Shown here: positions 22,584 through 32,809 of the stretch, piece after piece
How positions within the stretch are numbered: position 1 is the first letter of the stretch
Layout of the letters: every line of letters starts with the position of its first letter
From: Epiperipatus broadwayi
Taxonomy: Eukaryota > Onychophora > Udeonychophora > Euonychophora > Peripatidae
Direction: 5' to 3'
Assembly: GCA_028023455.1 (NCBI GenBank)
Contig: JAQFVV010000205.1
Coordinates: 184,001 to 248,000, forward strand
Length of the DNA stretch: 64,000 nucleotides
Program-made: the position numbers and the translations under genes
The notes under the pieces: generated by a model
Told to the model about the DNA's origin: nothing
Seen by the model: only the letters and a program-made list of their open reading frames with translations
The model's database searches: none

Positions 22584-22625
22584 CCAACTGATGAGTGCTG
22601 GTTCAGTACAAAATACGTGTATTGG
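22584..22625 (+). ncRNA. Hammerhead motif, family C (G12 mutated)
   Basis: CCAA, CTGATGA, stem II GTGCTG-GTT-CAGTAC (still paired through G-U), AAAA for GAAA, ATAC-GTGT-A and TTGG. The G12 change is shared with 22051, so these units descend from one already mutated copy or from exchange within the palindrome. Confidence 0.65.
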
Positions 22626-23220
22626 TGATTATTTATCTTTTCTAGATGTGTGTGGTCACATGTATCAGTGGTATGAGATAGTGTGAATAGTTGAAGGGTG
22701 CTTGAAAGTCTATGTTCAAATCCCCTGTATTTACAATTAAGTTCAAGGTATATGAAGAATGTCTGTATTTCAAATCTTACACATTAAGTCTGCATTCTGC
22801 CCATCCCTCTATGTATTTAAATGAATAAGGTCCGTTATATGAGAGGTTAGAGTGACTTGAGGTCAACATGGGCATGGCACTAATAATATTGGCATCAGCA
22901 TGGAATTTGAGCTTTCCATCATCCAATGGTATGGATGGCTGAAGAGTTGAAGGTTGGAGTACATTGAAGCCAGTCCATTAAAGTATGAAGATTTGCTATC
23001 TTAATATAAACTGAGCACTGATTATATATATGTATGTGAGATGATAATCTGGACCAACAGATGAGTTATCTTTTTTGCATGTGTGAGGTCATGTGTAGAA
23101 ATGGTATGAGATAGTGTGGATAGTTGAAGGGTACTTGAAAATATAAGTTTAAATCCCATATATTTACAATTAAGCTCCAGGTATATGAAAAATGCATGTA
23201 TTTCAAATCTGATATATATA

Positions 23221-25040
23221 ATTCTTTTGAGATTAACTCATTGCAATTGTCTCTAGTGTCAGCAAATTTTAATACATTTTTAAACTTTAAAAATGTATTG
23301 TCATTTTCTGACACTAGAAGGCTACTAACTTAATTATATTTAAAAAGTTGCAATGAATTAATTTTATAAACACTATATATATATAGATAGATAAGCTAGA
23401 GATGGTATCATGTGACATTTATAAACTACCTAGCTGTAGAATTTAAACTTTTATAAATGATCATTTACTAGTCTATTTTCAAAACAAGTTATATTTGTCT
23501 TTTTAATGGAATTTATTTAACTTTCTATTATTTAATTCTTTGGGACGAAGCTATGGTAACAATTTTCCTATTTTTTTCATCCCTTCTTTTAAAATATCAA
23601 TAATAATTCCAGAACTCAAGATCCTGGATTGCAGCTCCAATTCTGTCACTTTTGGTCTTCAAATTTCTATTGACCTTGTAAACAGTTATTTATGAAAAGG
23701 AAAATATGTACTCATAAATATATATTTACATTATTACATCATTTTGGAATAGGGATTTCAGATTAATGGTCTTTTACTTGGATTTTATAGCTCCAAAGAA
23801 ATGAGTCAATGCAAATCAAATGCCATAATTAAAGCTATAATAAAAGGTAGCATATGGTGGAAAAATTTCCACCAATTATGAAAGATCACTTAATCTTAAT
23901 ACCCAGATCTATCTATGAGAGATACTAGAGAACCTAATAATTACTAAAGTGAGTATAAAAGCATACACTTTCTTTCTATGATTGACACATAAAGTGTGTT
24001 CCAGTAAATACATGAGTAGTAGTTCTCTTCAGAATTGTCTGCAATGCATGGGTTATACAATGCCATAGTTTAGATAATGTTAAAAGCTGTGTCTGAATCA
24101 TGAGTTATGGCATAAAATGTGGTAGTGCCCATGATGAATTGACACACCAACATTAAATTTTGTTTTAAATTGGATAACTATTGAAACATTTGAAGTGATA
24201 TTGTGTATGGTAATGAAGTTACAAAAACATTTAATGAAGTTACAAAAACGTTTAAAAATGGATTGCATGATTTTGTGGTGGTAGGAAGGGCTTTGAATAT
24301 GATCTAAGAAGATACAAAACATGTTACATTTCATAACTCTTGACAATTTTTGTGGTGAGAGTGTAAAGTTTGTTGCTACATAATACATGCATTGATTCAG
24401 AGATGGATCTGCAGGCAGCTTGGAAAGAAAACTATTCATCTTTACACTGGAAAACACAGTGTGTGCGTTCTGTTACTACGTTAGAATTTTAAGATGGCTT
24501 CTTTGATACTGAATTAATTTTAATGTTTTGAATTATACTTATATTGCAGTATGTACGAATATAAAACTTGTGTTGATCTCAAGTATATATAATAAGAGAA
24601 AAATATTAAGACTTTATCTTAGCGAAAGTTTTAATTCTAGCAACTATTTTTAACTTAAACTGGAATCAGGACTGTCAGTAAAGTTCTACAAAGGTGATTT
24701 ATTGTTTAGTTGAAACACTTTAAAATCACTTTGGTGAAAACCGAGGTTTAAGTAAAAGAAAATTATATTTCTTAGTACCTTAAATTCGTTTTCAGCGTAA
24801 TAATACATTTTAATGATTATTTAAATATATATTTTCACAGACGCCAGCTATAAATAAATGAATTTGAGCTGATATTCGCCAACTATTATACAAAATAAAT
24901 TAATATATGTATGTAGGTCTATATTGAAAGGAATTTATTTAATAAAAAAAAAAAGCCAAGAATTGATTTAAAAAAAGTGAAATAAAAAAAGCTTAGCACA
25001 ACAAGATTTACAAAATTTGAAAGTAGATTAATTTTTTATC
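23221..25040. other. Non-coding DNA
   Basis: No recognised repeat or gene. A 24-bp tandem doublet (AATGAAGTTACAAAAAC twice, about 24210-24255) lies within it. The 119-codon minus frame at 24098-24457 has no known domain and includes low-complexity phenylalanine/asparagine codons. Confidence 0.4.
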
Positions 25041-25485
25041 AGTCATTCATTAAACTGCTGATTATCCACTTAATGAATAATATTTCTGTAGTGTAATTTT
25101 CTCCACATCATTCTTACGCAAGTTAGGGACTGGGTTCTATTTGCTTTTAATACTTTGTGGAGGAAGTAATCGTAAACATATGGCCAAAGACAAACATGTA
25201 TTGGGATCGTACATCTTTTTCACGTCTTTAGTCATATGTTTATGATTGCATCACTCCGCAACATGTTAAAAGCAGATAGAAAACAGTCTACTTTGTGTGA
25301 GAGTAGTGTAGCGAAAATTACATTACAGAAATATTATTCATTAAGTGGATAATCTCTAGTCAGATGAATGACTAATAAAATAATTATTAATATACTTCTG
25401 TCAAGTGGTTTGTGTCAAAGTTATGAGGGCAATAAGTTTGACATCAAATAATTTGTAGCAATTGGATATATATATATATATGTAA
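25041..25485 (+). repeat. Family D repeat, inverted half plus plus-oriented half, ending at the PLE junction
   Basis: An inverted arm (ATTATCCACTTAATGAATAA to TTGTGGAGG, about 25058-25190) faces a plus arm (CATCTTTTTCACG to CATTAAGTGGATAATC, about 25217-25362). The unit end follows: AATGACTAATAAAA, CTTCTGTCAAGTGG and TTGGATATATATA. The ribozyme core itself is deleted here: GGCCAAAGACAAACATG jumps straight to TATTGGGATC. The same deletion junction occurs at 39670, so the two loci share an ancestor. Confidence 0.75.
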
Positions 25486-26224
25486 AATAAATAAAATATC
25501 CGTTAATTAAAAACAATATTGTAATTATAATTGAAATAATATTTTAAGTCAATTTAAAAAAAATTATTATAATTTAAAAGAAATGAAGATTAATAATAAA
25601 AAATGGATATCTATTCCATTTATTTCAAATCCACAAGTAAAATTTTTTAAGGATTTATATAAGAATGTATTTAATGTTTCATTCTACGTTCCAAACAATA
25701 TTAATAAATTAGTTAATAATTCTAAGGATGTCATACCTGTCAAGCAAAAAAGTAATGTCATATAACAAATTTTTTGTGATTGTATGCTATCATATATAGG
25801 TGAATCTAGGTGCAATATTGAGAAAAGATTGAAGGAACATGAATTATTATATAAGCATGTAAAAAATAAAAATAATGGCGATTTAATATCTTCTTCAGTT
25901 TTCTTCGATCATGAAAAAACATGTAAATATAAATTTAAATTTAATTTTGAAAATGTGAAAATTCTTCACGAAGAGAGAAACCATAGTAAAAGAAAAATTA
26001 AAGAGGCAATTTTTATAAACAGGAATAAAATGCATTTAATAAATCGACAAGCTTCTAACATTAAAATACGAGATTCGTAGAATTTGAATTGATGACGTTT
26101 GCTTCTGCTTTTAGTTTTTGAATTTTATGGCAGTTGAGGCAGGCTAGAAAGTAACTGAAAGTACTTCTGCGGATTTAAAGATTGTTTGTAAACCGTTAAA
26201 AATATTATTTCAATTATATATATA
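25486..26224 (+). mobile_element. Penelope-like element (PLE) 3' fragment, located exactly between family D sequences
   Basis: The segment interrupts a continuous family D reading: TTGGATATATATATATATG on the left resumes as ATTTAACAATGATAAGG on the right, where the intact unit at 27500-27545 has GGATATCTATATGTATTTAACAATG uninterrupted. Its edges carry a short inverted pair (AATTGAAATAATATTTT near 25530, AAAATATTATTTCAATT near 26205). It holds the PLE coding remnant described separately. Either family D is the terminal repeat of this PLE, or the PLE inserted into a TA-rich site of a D unit. A degenerate TTGATGA with a possible stem lies just after the stop (26089). Confidence 0.7.
25583..26080 (+). 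pseudogene. Penelope-like element polyprotein C-terminus with GIY-YIG endonuclease (one premature stop)
   Basis: PLE proteins join a reverse transcriptase to a C-terminal GIY-YIG nuclease. One continuous frame of 165 codons plus terminal TAG is read here. The first 60 residues correspond to the RT-to-nuclease linker (YVPNNINKLVNNSKDVIP, then KQKSNVI). An in-frame TAA at 25763-25765 interrupts it, and the same frame continues with QIFCDC and SYIGESRCNIEKRLKEH, the hallmark Y-IGE...RLKEH signature of the PLE nuclease. Conserved downstream features are FDHEKTCKYKF in the H-x-x-x-C region, KILHEERNHSKRKIKEA (arginine and catalytic glutamate region) and HLINRQ. The RT domain is absent (5' truncation). 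The start is only the first ATG in frame. No frameshift is needed, so decay is slight. Confidence 0.88.
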
Positions 26225-26503
26225 TTTAACAATGATAAGGTATGAAAGATTGTGATCTGGGCCAACTGAAGAGTGCTGGTTCTGTATACATATTTATCTT
26301 GAAGATCAAACATCTTTTTTATGTTTTTTATCTTATGTTTATGGTTACATTACCCCACAAGATATTAAAAGCAGATAAGAGCTAATTCCTACCTTGTGTG
26401 AGAATGGTATAGTGAAAATTACACTACAGAAATATTATTCATTAAGTGGCTAATCTGTAGTCAAATGAATGACTAATAAAAATTATTAATGTACTTCCAT
26501 CAA
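26225..26503 (+). repeat. Family D unit, interrupted by a family A insertion
   Basis: It continues D sequence: GTGATCTGGGCCAACTGAAG, CATGTTTTTTATC-like, TTAAAAGCAGATAAGAG, ACTACAGAAATATTATTC, CATTAAGTGG, and TTCCATCAA, where family A enters. The ribozyme site reads CTGAAGA with a damaged stem II and ACAT in place of GAAA, so it is dead. Confidence 0.75.
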
Positions 26504-26669
26504 CTTTTAAACATCGCATGATCCCTATTTCCCATGCTTGCTCATAACTGCTGTTAAAATAGGCAAAACTCTCTCCATACAGTAGTGCCACTCAAAGCAA
26601 GACAGGGTAATCCAATGGATGCCAGAAGGCTGTGCCTAAAATCCCTATCTAGTGCCTACTCATCCAATA

Positions 26670-26711
26670 TCCCCAAACTAGTTTCTGGCTTGTGACCTTC
26701 ATCAGTGAGGA
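26670..26711 (-). ncRNA. Hammerhead ribozyme, family A, complete core
   Basis: On the minus strand: stem I TCCTCA/TGGGGA-type pairing (with TTGGGGA following), CTGATGA, stem II GGT-CACAA-GCC, GAAA, mini stem III A-CTAG-T, then U as the cleavage nucleotide. All catalytic positions are present. The palindromic ACTAGT stem III resembles the short stem III of other animal hammerheads that may act as dimers. Confidence 0.78.
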
Positions 26712-26819
26712 GTCTTGGATCTGAGAGCACTGCACCTAGATCTTAGAATCTAATGCAACCCTCCAGCAGCCACCTTTTATCTCTACATAATACAAAACTA
26801 TGAGAATAAAATCCAAGGC

Positions 26820-26861
26820 TCCTCACTGACGAAGGCCACAAGCCAGAAACTAGTTTGATAT
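26820..26861 (+). ncRNA. Hammerhead motif, family A (CTGACGA variant)
   Basis: TCCTCA, CTGACGA (position 7 is variable in hammerheads, so this is allowed), stem II GGC-CACAA-GCC, GAAA, ACTAGT, U, then TGATAT. Stem I pairs for only about three positions on the 3' side because the partial unit changes after it. Confidence 0.65.
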
Positions 26862-27270
26862 TGCATGAGTAGGCACTAGATAGGGATTTTATGCACAATC
26901 CTTCTGGCATCCATTGATTACTCTGTCTTGCTTTGAGTGGCACTACTGTATGGAGAGAGTTTTGCCTATTTTAACAACAGTTATGAGCAAGCATGGGAGA
27001 TAGTGATCATGTGATGTTTAAAGGTTTAATACCAATCATGCCTAATAGGAAGGTGGTGGCTATGGTTATAAAAGAACCAAAGACACCAAAATATATGGGT
27101 GCTGAACTGAGTTCAGACCATATGACTATACATGCTATTGAGCTTAGGTTGAAAATATTTGTTTTCAAATTTTATTCTCATAGTTTTGTAGTTAAGTAGA
27201 GATAAAAGGTGGCTGCTGGAGGGTTGCATTAGATCCTAAGATCTAGGTGCAGTGCTCTCAGATCCAAGGC

Positions 27271-27312
27271 TCCTCACTGATGAAGGCCACAAGCCAGAAA
27301 CTAGTTTGGGGG
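27271..27312 (+). ncRNA. Hammerhead ribozyme, family A, complete core
   Basis: Stem I TCCTCA (27271-27276) pairs with TGGGGG (27307-27312), with two G-U pairs. The core CTGATGA is at 27277-27283, stem II GGC-CACAA-GCC at 27285-27295, GAAA at 27297-27300, mini stem III A-CTAG-T, and the predicted cleavage falls after U27306. This is among the two or three best candidates for activity. Confidence 0.82.
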
Positions 27313-27456
27313 GTATCAAATAAGTAGGCATTAGATGGTGATTTTATGCACAAGCCATCTGTCATCCATTGATAACTCTGTCTTGCTTTGAATAATTACC
27401 CTGTATTGCTTTGAGTGGTACTACTGTATGGAGAGAGTTTTGCCTATTTCCATCAA

Positions 27457-27800
27457 AGTGGTTTGCGTTACAGTTGTGATGGCAGTAAGTGTGACACATC
27501 AATTAAACCATTGTAATTGGATATCTATATGTATTTAACAATGATAAGAATATGTGTAGGAGATTGTGATCTGGTCCAATTGATGGTACTTGTTTGGTAT
27601 AAAATATTTATCTTGGAGATCAAACATTTTTTTCACATACTTTTATTCTACGTTTATGGTTGCATTTCTCCACAAGATGTTAAAAGCAGATAAAAGCTAA
27701 TTTCTACCTTGTATGAGAGTGGTATAGTGAAAATTAAACCAAAGAAATATTATTTATTAAGTGAATAATCTCTATTCAAATGAATGACTAATAAAAATTA
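27457..27800 (+). repeat. Family D unit, continuation
   Basis: It contains TGACACATCAATTAAACC, the uninterrupted TTGGATATCTATATG then TATTTAACAATG junction, GTGATCTGGTCCAATTGATGG (mutated ribozyme), ATCTTGGAGATC, and the unit end ATTATTTATTAAGTG and AATGACTAATAAAA. Removing the family A insertion gives a D unit length of about 355-362 bp. Confidence 0.75.
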
Positions 27801-29935
27801 TCAGTACAAAGATAGATTTTCTCTTAGAAACTTGTTTGCCTTTTAGAAAAGACATTTCAGTCCATTCTTCACCTATTAGATGACAAATAAATTAGAGCAA
27901 ATTATCTTTTTTATTTATTTATCAACATGTCTCTCATAATTCACTTGTTCTATATGTTTTATCTATTGTACTATATAAGATTACTCTTCACTTAAATTGG
28001 CATCAGTAATCCCCCTGCTTTATATGCTTTGATATTGATCAAACTAATAGCCTGAAATTAAAACCCTCTAAGAATTTAATCCAAACTAGACTAGTTTGCT
28101 TACATACTTATATAGGTATGACATCAGATCAGTTTCTATTTATTTTAGAGGCCTCAAATTTAAAGTAAGGGTAAATGCCTTCTATGTCTTGGGTATAAAG
28201 GTTAAAAGCTAACAACATCACATGACAGTCTCAGCTTGCTCATTTACCTTCAAAGATAGTGATCATGTGAAGTGATATTCTTTAATCCCACTCCAGAAAT
28301 ATCTAGTGTAGGCTTGAGTAATTACTACACACTAAAGGATAGGAATATAATATTTATATCACCAAACTAAATTCTGGATTTCATCTTCATCACTTTTATA
28401 ATTGTTCATCCCTTTAAAGCCTTGCAGTTTATTTTTTTCTGAAAATTATTTTCACAATGAAATTGATAAAAACTAAAATGAGGTTGTGTCTGAACGATTC
28501 AAATTTTAAAAAATGTTATTTTTAACACCAAACATTAGAAGTCTGGTGAAAATAAATAGACTTAAAAGCATCAGTAAAGTATATATTCAATCTTAAATTT
28601 TAACATTAATACATTATTATATCATAAAAAATAGAACAATTGAGAAGGAACACTGAGAAGGAACACAAGAACTGTTTGGCAAATTTGTATTCAAAAATGA
28701 AAAAATTAGTGCATTAACTGTAAAATTTTGGCCAAACCTGGACTAATTTATTATAAATAGAACAGGAATTACATGAGAAGCTGCTCTTGGAAGTACATTT
28801 TAAGAATATACTGAGAAGGTCATGTCATATTTTATTAGTATAACTACTCTTTCTAAAAGCAACTTATTCTTTCCAGGGTTTTTATACTGTTCATCTCAAT
28901 ACATATTGTCCTTTTAAATTATGCCCAAGTGTCTTTTGTCATAATATTTGGTGAGATAAATTTTACCTAGAATGGTCTCCATTTTTGTAAGATTCAATGC
29001 TTTAAGATGATAACCAATATCTTCTACATTCTAGGTAGTGTTTTTAACACACACAATTCTATAGGTTCATTCTTTTGTGAGATTTCTCAATAAAAATACA
29101 CATTTGTTGTGAAATAATATTTTCTACCAGCAATGTACATGGTTTCTGTGCCAGATTATATGCTTCACACCTCTTTAGTTAGTTAAATATTTATTTTATG
29201 TAAAACCTGTTGCAAATTTATCAATGTCTGAGATTATAGCTATTTGGTGGTGTTTTTAAGTTTTCCAGTGCTCCTTGTATAAAGAGTAGGTAAATTTATT
29301 TATTTTGTGGAAATATTTTATCCTAAGTTTATAGCATATAGAAAAAGTAGCAGTTGTAATCACATTACTTTAGGCCATTACAAACTCCGCAATAATTAGC
29401 TGGGTATAATAATTCCATTATTAATTGCTAGAATTGATTTTTTTTTTCTTCCAACTTTCATCTGAAATCATTTGAAAAATCCTGAAGCAAATAATTTAAT
29501 TTTCAACGCAGATTTAGAAATCTAAGGCTGAAGAAACCAAGAGTTTTTTCAATTTCTTTTGAATTCCAGATAAATATAAACATTCTTATTTAAATGCTCA
29601 CAGCAGTGAAATTTAATAATAAAACTTGTATTTCATTATTATTATTCATATAACAATTTTTAAATGAATAAAAGATAATGATGAAATAAAATAAATAATA
29701 TATATATTTAAATTATTATCTACTTTCATTCACACTCACACAGCGATGTTAATTGTTTCTAGCATTGTGTTAATGCGAGTTCTGTCTCATTCTCAAAATA
29801 TCAAGCTGAAAATTATAGTTAAGTTTGAATATTAAAATTTTTTTATTTACTGCGAACGTATTATTTATGATTCATAAACAGATTTTTCCTTTTTCCTTTT
29901 ATTTGTGTGCATAATAAAAGAATACAGAGATTTAA
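27801..29935. other. Non-coding DNA
   Basis: No element family that recurs elsewhere in the window, no convincing coding frame. The base composition is the same AT-rich background. Confidence 0.4.
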
Positions 29936-30010
29936 TACTCGGGCGTTCATAAGAAGATCGAGCACCGGAAATGACGGATTAAGCCGCAATCTATGGACCT
30001 TGCGCCCCAA
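29936..30010 (-). repeat. tRNA-derived SINE S1
   Basis: Reverse-oriented S1: GCGTTCATAAGAAGATCGAG, CACCGGAAATGACGG, then ATCTATGGACCTTGCGCCCC and AAAATCTGCTACTC. It has unusually many CpG sites (CGAGCACCGG, GCGCCCC) for this AT-rich window, which suggests a less decayed copy. Confidence 0.65.
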
Positions 30011-30289
30011 AATCTGCTACTCGCCCTCATATTGTTAATACAATTTATTTTTAAACAATTCTTGAAATATATTTTTTAGATAATATCAAAAGTGATAATA
30101 ATTGAACTCAATAAAAAAAATCTCTCATCTAGTTACTCATGGGGTCATATGATGGCTGAACAGCCAGTAGCTGGTTGAGAGTATAGTTTCATTCAATTGA
30201 AAAAAATGTTTTTTTTTAAATTATCTCAGAATAAATTTTGGAATATGTGTTATGTAGGGTCAATCTATCATTAGGTTAGTCCACCAAAA

Positions 30290-30620
30290 ACAAGAAATAA
30301 CCAATAATTAATTGTTCAGGAAGTCATAAGATATTCAGGCACTCAAGTGGCACATTGTGCAAAACAGTTCTCTTCCAATAACCAAAATGATAAATAATTT
30401 ATGCAGGAACTTTTAACTTCTGAATCTGCCACTTGATGTATTGTGTTAAACAGCATATTTTTTTATTCTTTTGCAGCAAATTAAACTTTGATAATATTGA
30501 ATAATTGAAATGGATTGTTGCTTGGGAGATCATAAAATATTTGGGTATAGGAAATGAGACAGCTGGGCTATGATCACAGATCTTTGAGCTCTAGATTCTG
30601 CCATTCTACCCTGCCCTATT
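30290..30620 (-). repeat. Two diverged tRNA-derived SINE S1 copies
   Basis: First fragment at about 30315-30390 (GTTCAGGAAGTCATAAGAT, CACTCAAGTGG). Second at about 30517-30620 (TTGGGAGATCATAAAAT, CTATGATCACAGATC, TTTGAGCTCTAG, ATTCTGCCATTCTACC). Both are in the minus orientation with many substitutions. Confidence 0.5.
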
Positions 30621-30699
30621 AGAAAATCATTAACTTCAGAATGTTCATTACATCAGATTTTATTAATTGAAATATACCATTTCACATAATACAACTTTG

Positions 30700-31010
30700 A
30701 ACTCAGACTTTCACATGACCCACCACTCCCAAGAGTTGTGAGTTGGAATAGTTTGAAGCCTATCCATTAAAGTATAAAGATTGGCTATCTTAATATAAAA
30801 CTGAGTACTGATCATATATATATATGTGTGAGAATAGTAGTCTGGACCAACTGATGATTGCTGGTTTTGGTGATTATTTATCTTTTCAACATGTGTGTGA
30901 TCAGGTGGGTCAGCAATATGAGATGGCACTGAGAGTGGTGGGTCGTGTGAAAGTCTGAGTTCAAACCCCGCATATATTACATATATAAATGCAGGTTTAA
31001 GCCTGTTCAA
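30700..31010 (+). repeat. Family C ribozyme-repeat copy
   Basis: Shows CTATCCATTAAAGTATAAAG, TATCTTAATATAAAACTGAG, GTCTGGACCAACTGATGATTGC and GGTGATTATTTATC, with a tail TCAAACCCCGCATATATTAC. The ribozyme is partly deleted: CTGATGA and half of stem II remain, then the sequence jumps to TTGGTGATT, removing GAAA. The left edge mirrors the right tail (CAGACTTTCACATGACCCACC with GGTGGGTCGTGTGAAAGTCTG), so the arms are inverted. Confidence 0.75.
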
Positions 31011-31169
31011 TGTAATAATACAACTTTGTAAAATATTTGAAGTGAAGTTATCATATGATATTGATATTAACAAAACTAATATTTAAATACTTTCCAAAAA
31101 ATAGATAACTTTTTCTACTTAGTTCCTCAAAATTTGAAAGAACTTATTGCAGTAGCAAATTCTTTTCTC

Positions 31170-31400
31170 TTATTACAGTTATACTATCTAGCATAAGTGT
31201 AATAGTCAGCCAAATGGTGGTAGTTAACAAATCCCTAACCAATCCTGTCATATCCAAGATCCCCAGAGTAGCTTCTAGAATATGGTTTTCATCAGTGGGA
31301 TTTTATTGGATAGGATAGCATTGGATAGGGATCAATTAAGCATAAATATGTGGTATCTACTGATTACTAATGCTTCAACCAGGTGGCACAACTGTGATAA
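31170..31400. repeat. A' subfamily palindrome
   Basis: The left arm TATCTAGCATAAGTGTAATAG mirrors the right arm TACTAATGCTTCAACCAGGTGG. The centre carries TTTTCATCAGTGGGAT, the reverse of a hammerhead core with GAAG in place of GAAA. It is an old copy of the relatives of family A. Confidence 0.55.
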
Positions 31401-31877
31401 GAGAAAAGGAATTTGCTACTGAATTAGCATTGTGTAAACTAGAATCAAGTGAAATTATATATTTTATTGATTTTGTGGAAAATATTAATAGTATATGGGT
31501 TTATGATATGATATAAATTCCTTTGTAAATGAAAACAGAACTTCCTTCACATAGATTTGATCATATGCCCCAAGCCTTGTGAACCAGGTTCCTTACATAC
31601 CACAATAAACTCATGTATTTCTTATGTCTTATTACTCAATTATTTCTTTAGTCATTATTTATTATTTTTAGTTTCTTTTGCATTTTAACAAAAGCTGTTT
31701 TTAATAGTTCCACTAACCTGCCTTCATATTCATAATTTTGTTTTAAAGATACATTCGCTTACCTTCGCTCTCAGACACTTTATCTTGATTCTCTTTCAAC
31801 ATTTCAATATTCCAAAAAAAGGTTCAATACTCTTTACCATTTCTACATGAATTATATTTACAATTCAAATCGTTTAA
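31401..31877. other. Non-coding DNA
   Basis: Nothing recognised. Confidence 0.4.
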
Positions 31878-32425
31878 ATGTAATGTGATGCACTATGACT
31901 TCTCCTTAAACGAAGTCAGGAATCTCTCACCAACTATGCCCAGAGAAACCTGTTAACCATTTTACCTTCTTTTTCCATTTCCCATCCTAAGTTTTCCCAT
32001 AATCTGATCCATCCCATTTCCACAACATAATCTTTGTCAACTTTATCCCCCTTATCTTTTCCCAAACCCAGCATAAACACCAATAATTTCTGTATAATCA
32101 CTTCGTTCATATTTATTCTTCCATAACTTCATTATTTGTACCCTTTCTGCTTTCAAGCATTTACATTCAATTAACAAATGCCTATTATTTTCTATGCCTC
32201 CCTTACACATTTTTGCACCCTAAATCCCCATGTTTTTCCATTTACATGTATATTCTCTTGTTGCTAAAGATCCTGTTAGAGCCTTAAACAATAAACTACT
32301 TTTCTTGCTATTATCATAAATTAAATCATACCCAAGGTTCCATTTACTTCGATATATATTTAAACTCTTTTTACTCTCCATATCAGTTCTCCATCTCTCC
32401 AACTCCCCTATTTTTTATTAATGTA
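31878..32425 (-). pseudogene. LINE3 3' end with zinc-knuckle-like tail, fragment
   Basis: The minus-strand frame 32402-32220 encodes ESKKSLNIYRSKWNLGYD then LIYDNSKKSSLLFKALTGS and REYTCKWKN. After a stop, MCKGGIENNRHLLIEC follows in broken frame: the C-x8-H-x4-C part of a zinc-knuckle at the end of a non-LTR reverse transcriptase. The element ends with GAGAGATTCCTGACTTCG and a CATCACAT tail. The same protein and the same 3' end occur at 61022-62302 on the plus strand. It is 5'-truncated. Confidence 0.78.
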
Positions 32426-32554
32426 TCAAAATCTGAGATTTTAAAAGCACTGCCCCCTTTTGTCAATGTTATGAACTATTTCTGGGTTTTAAAAATTAAT
32501 ATGCTGATCTATTGAAAGTAATTCATTCTGAATGACATTAAAATAGTAACTTTA

Positions 32555-32685
32555 TTGCTCAAGAGTTCATAAGAAGTTTGAGTGCCAGAAATGCCAAAAC
32601 TAGAATTGATTTGAGGGCATTACATTTCAGAGTCTGAATCTCTACCACTGCTCCAAACTCTGCAGGGCTTGAATGATATTAATAT
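32555..32685 (-). repeat. tRNA-derived SINE S1
   Basis: A near-complete reverse copy: TTTATTGCTCAAGAGTTCAT, AAGAAGTTTGAGTGCCAGAA, AGAATTGATTTGAGGGC (B-box side) and TCTACCACTGCTCC (A-box side). It shares all blocks of the S1 consensus. Confidence 0.7.
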
Positions 32686-32809
32686 ATGGATATTTAATAA
32701 TATTCGTAATTATAAACTGAAATGCTAAAAATACAAATGAAATCTAATACATGATTTCTCAATATTATTAGATTTTAAGCAATACTATAAAGTGCCACCA
32801 ATATTTTCA

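Larger units (their letters stand above)
21480..23220. repeat. Family C ribozyme-repeat cluster: two minus units, then plus units (large palindrome)
   Basis: A unit of about 470 bp is repeated. Minus-orientation units lie at about 21480-22350 (hammerhead sites 21579 and 22051, spacing 472). Plus-orientation units follow from about 22360 (hammerhead sites about 22453, 22584 and 23053; the last two 469 apart). The plus part contains an extra truncated unit of about 130 bp. Landmarks: ACTGAGCACTGATTAT, ATCTGGACCAACTGATGAG, GGTGATTATTTATCTTTTC, AATCCCCTATATTTAC, CATCCCTCTATGTATTT and ATTAAAGTATGAAG. The two orientations meet near 22350. Confidence 0.85.
26504..27447. repeat. Family A insertion into family D with 9-bp target-site duplication
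   Basis: The element is flanked by TTCCATCAA at 26495-26503 and 27448-27456, and uninterrupted D sequence resumes on the right (GTGGTTTGCG). Its left end is TTTTAAACATCGCATGATCC and its right end GAGAGTTTTGCCTAT. Inside are a minus-oriented part (ribozyme 26670), a plus partial unit (ribozyme 26820) and a plus full unit (ribozyme 27271), with AAACATCACATGATC junctions between units. A 30-bp local duplication (TCTTGCTTTGA) lies near 27385-27420. It is one of the best preserved family A loci. Confidence 0.88.

Noticed and set aside
26089-26120. TTGATGACGTTTGC just after the PLE stop as a PLE hammerhead
   Set aside because: The GAAA element and a convincing stem II are missing. It is mentioned only as a possible degenerate site.
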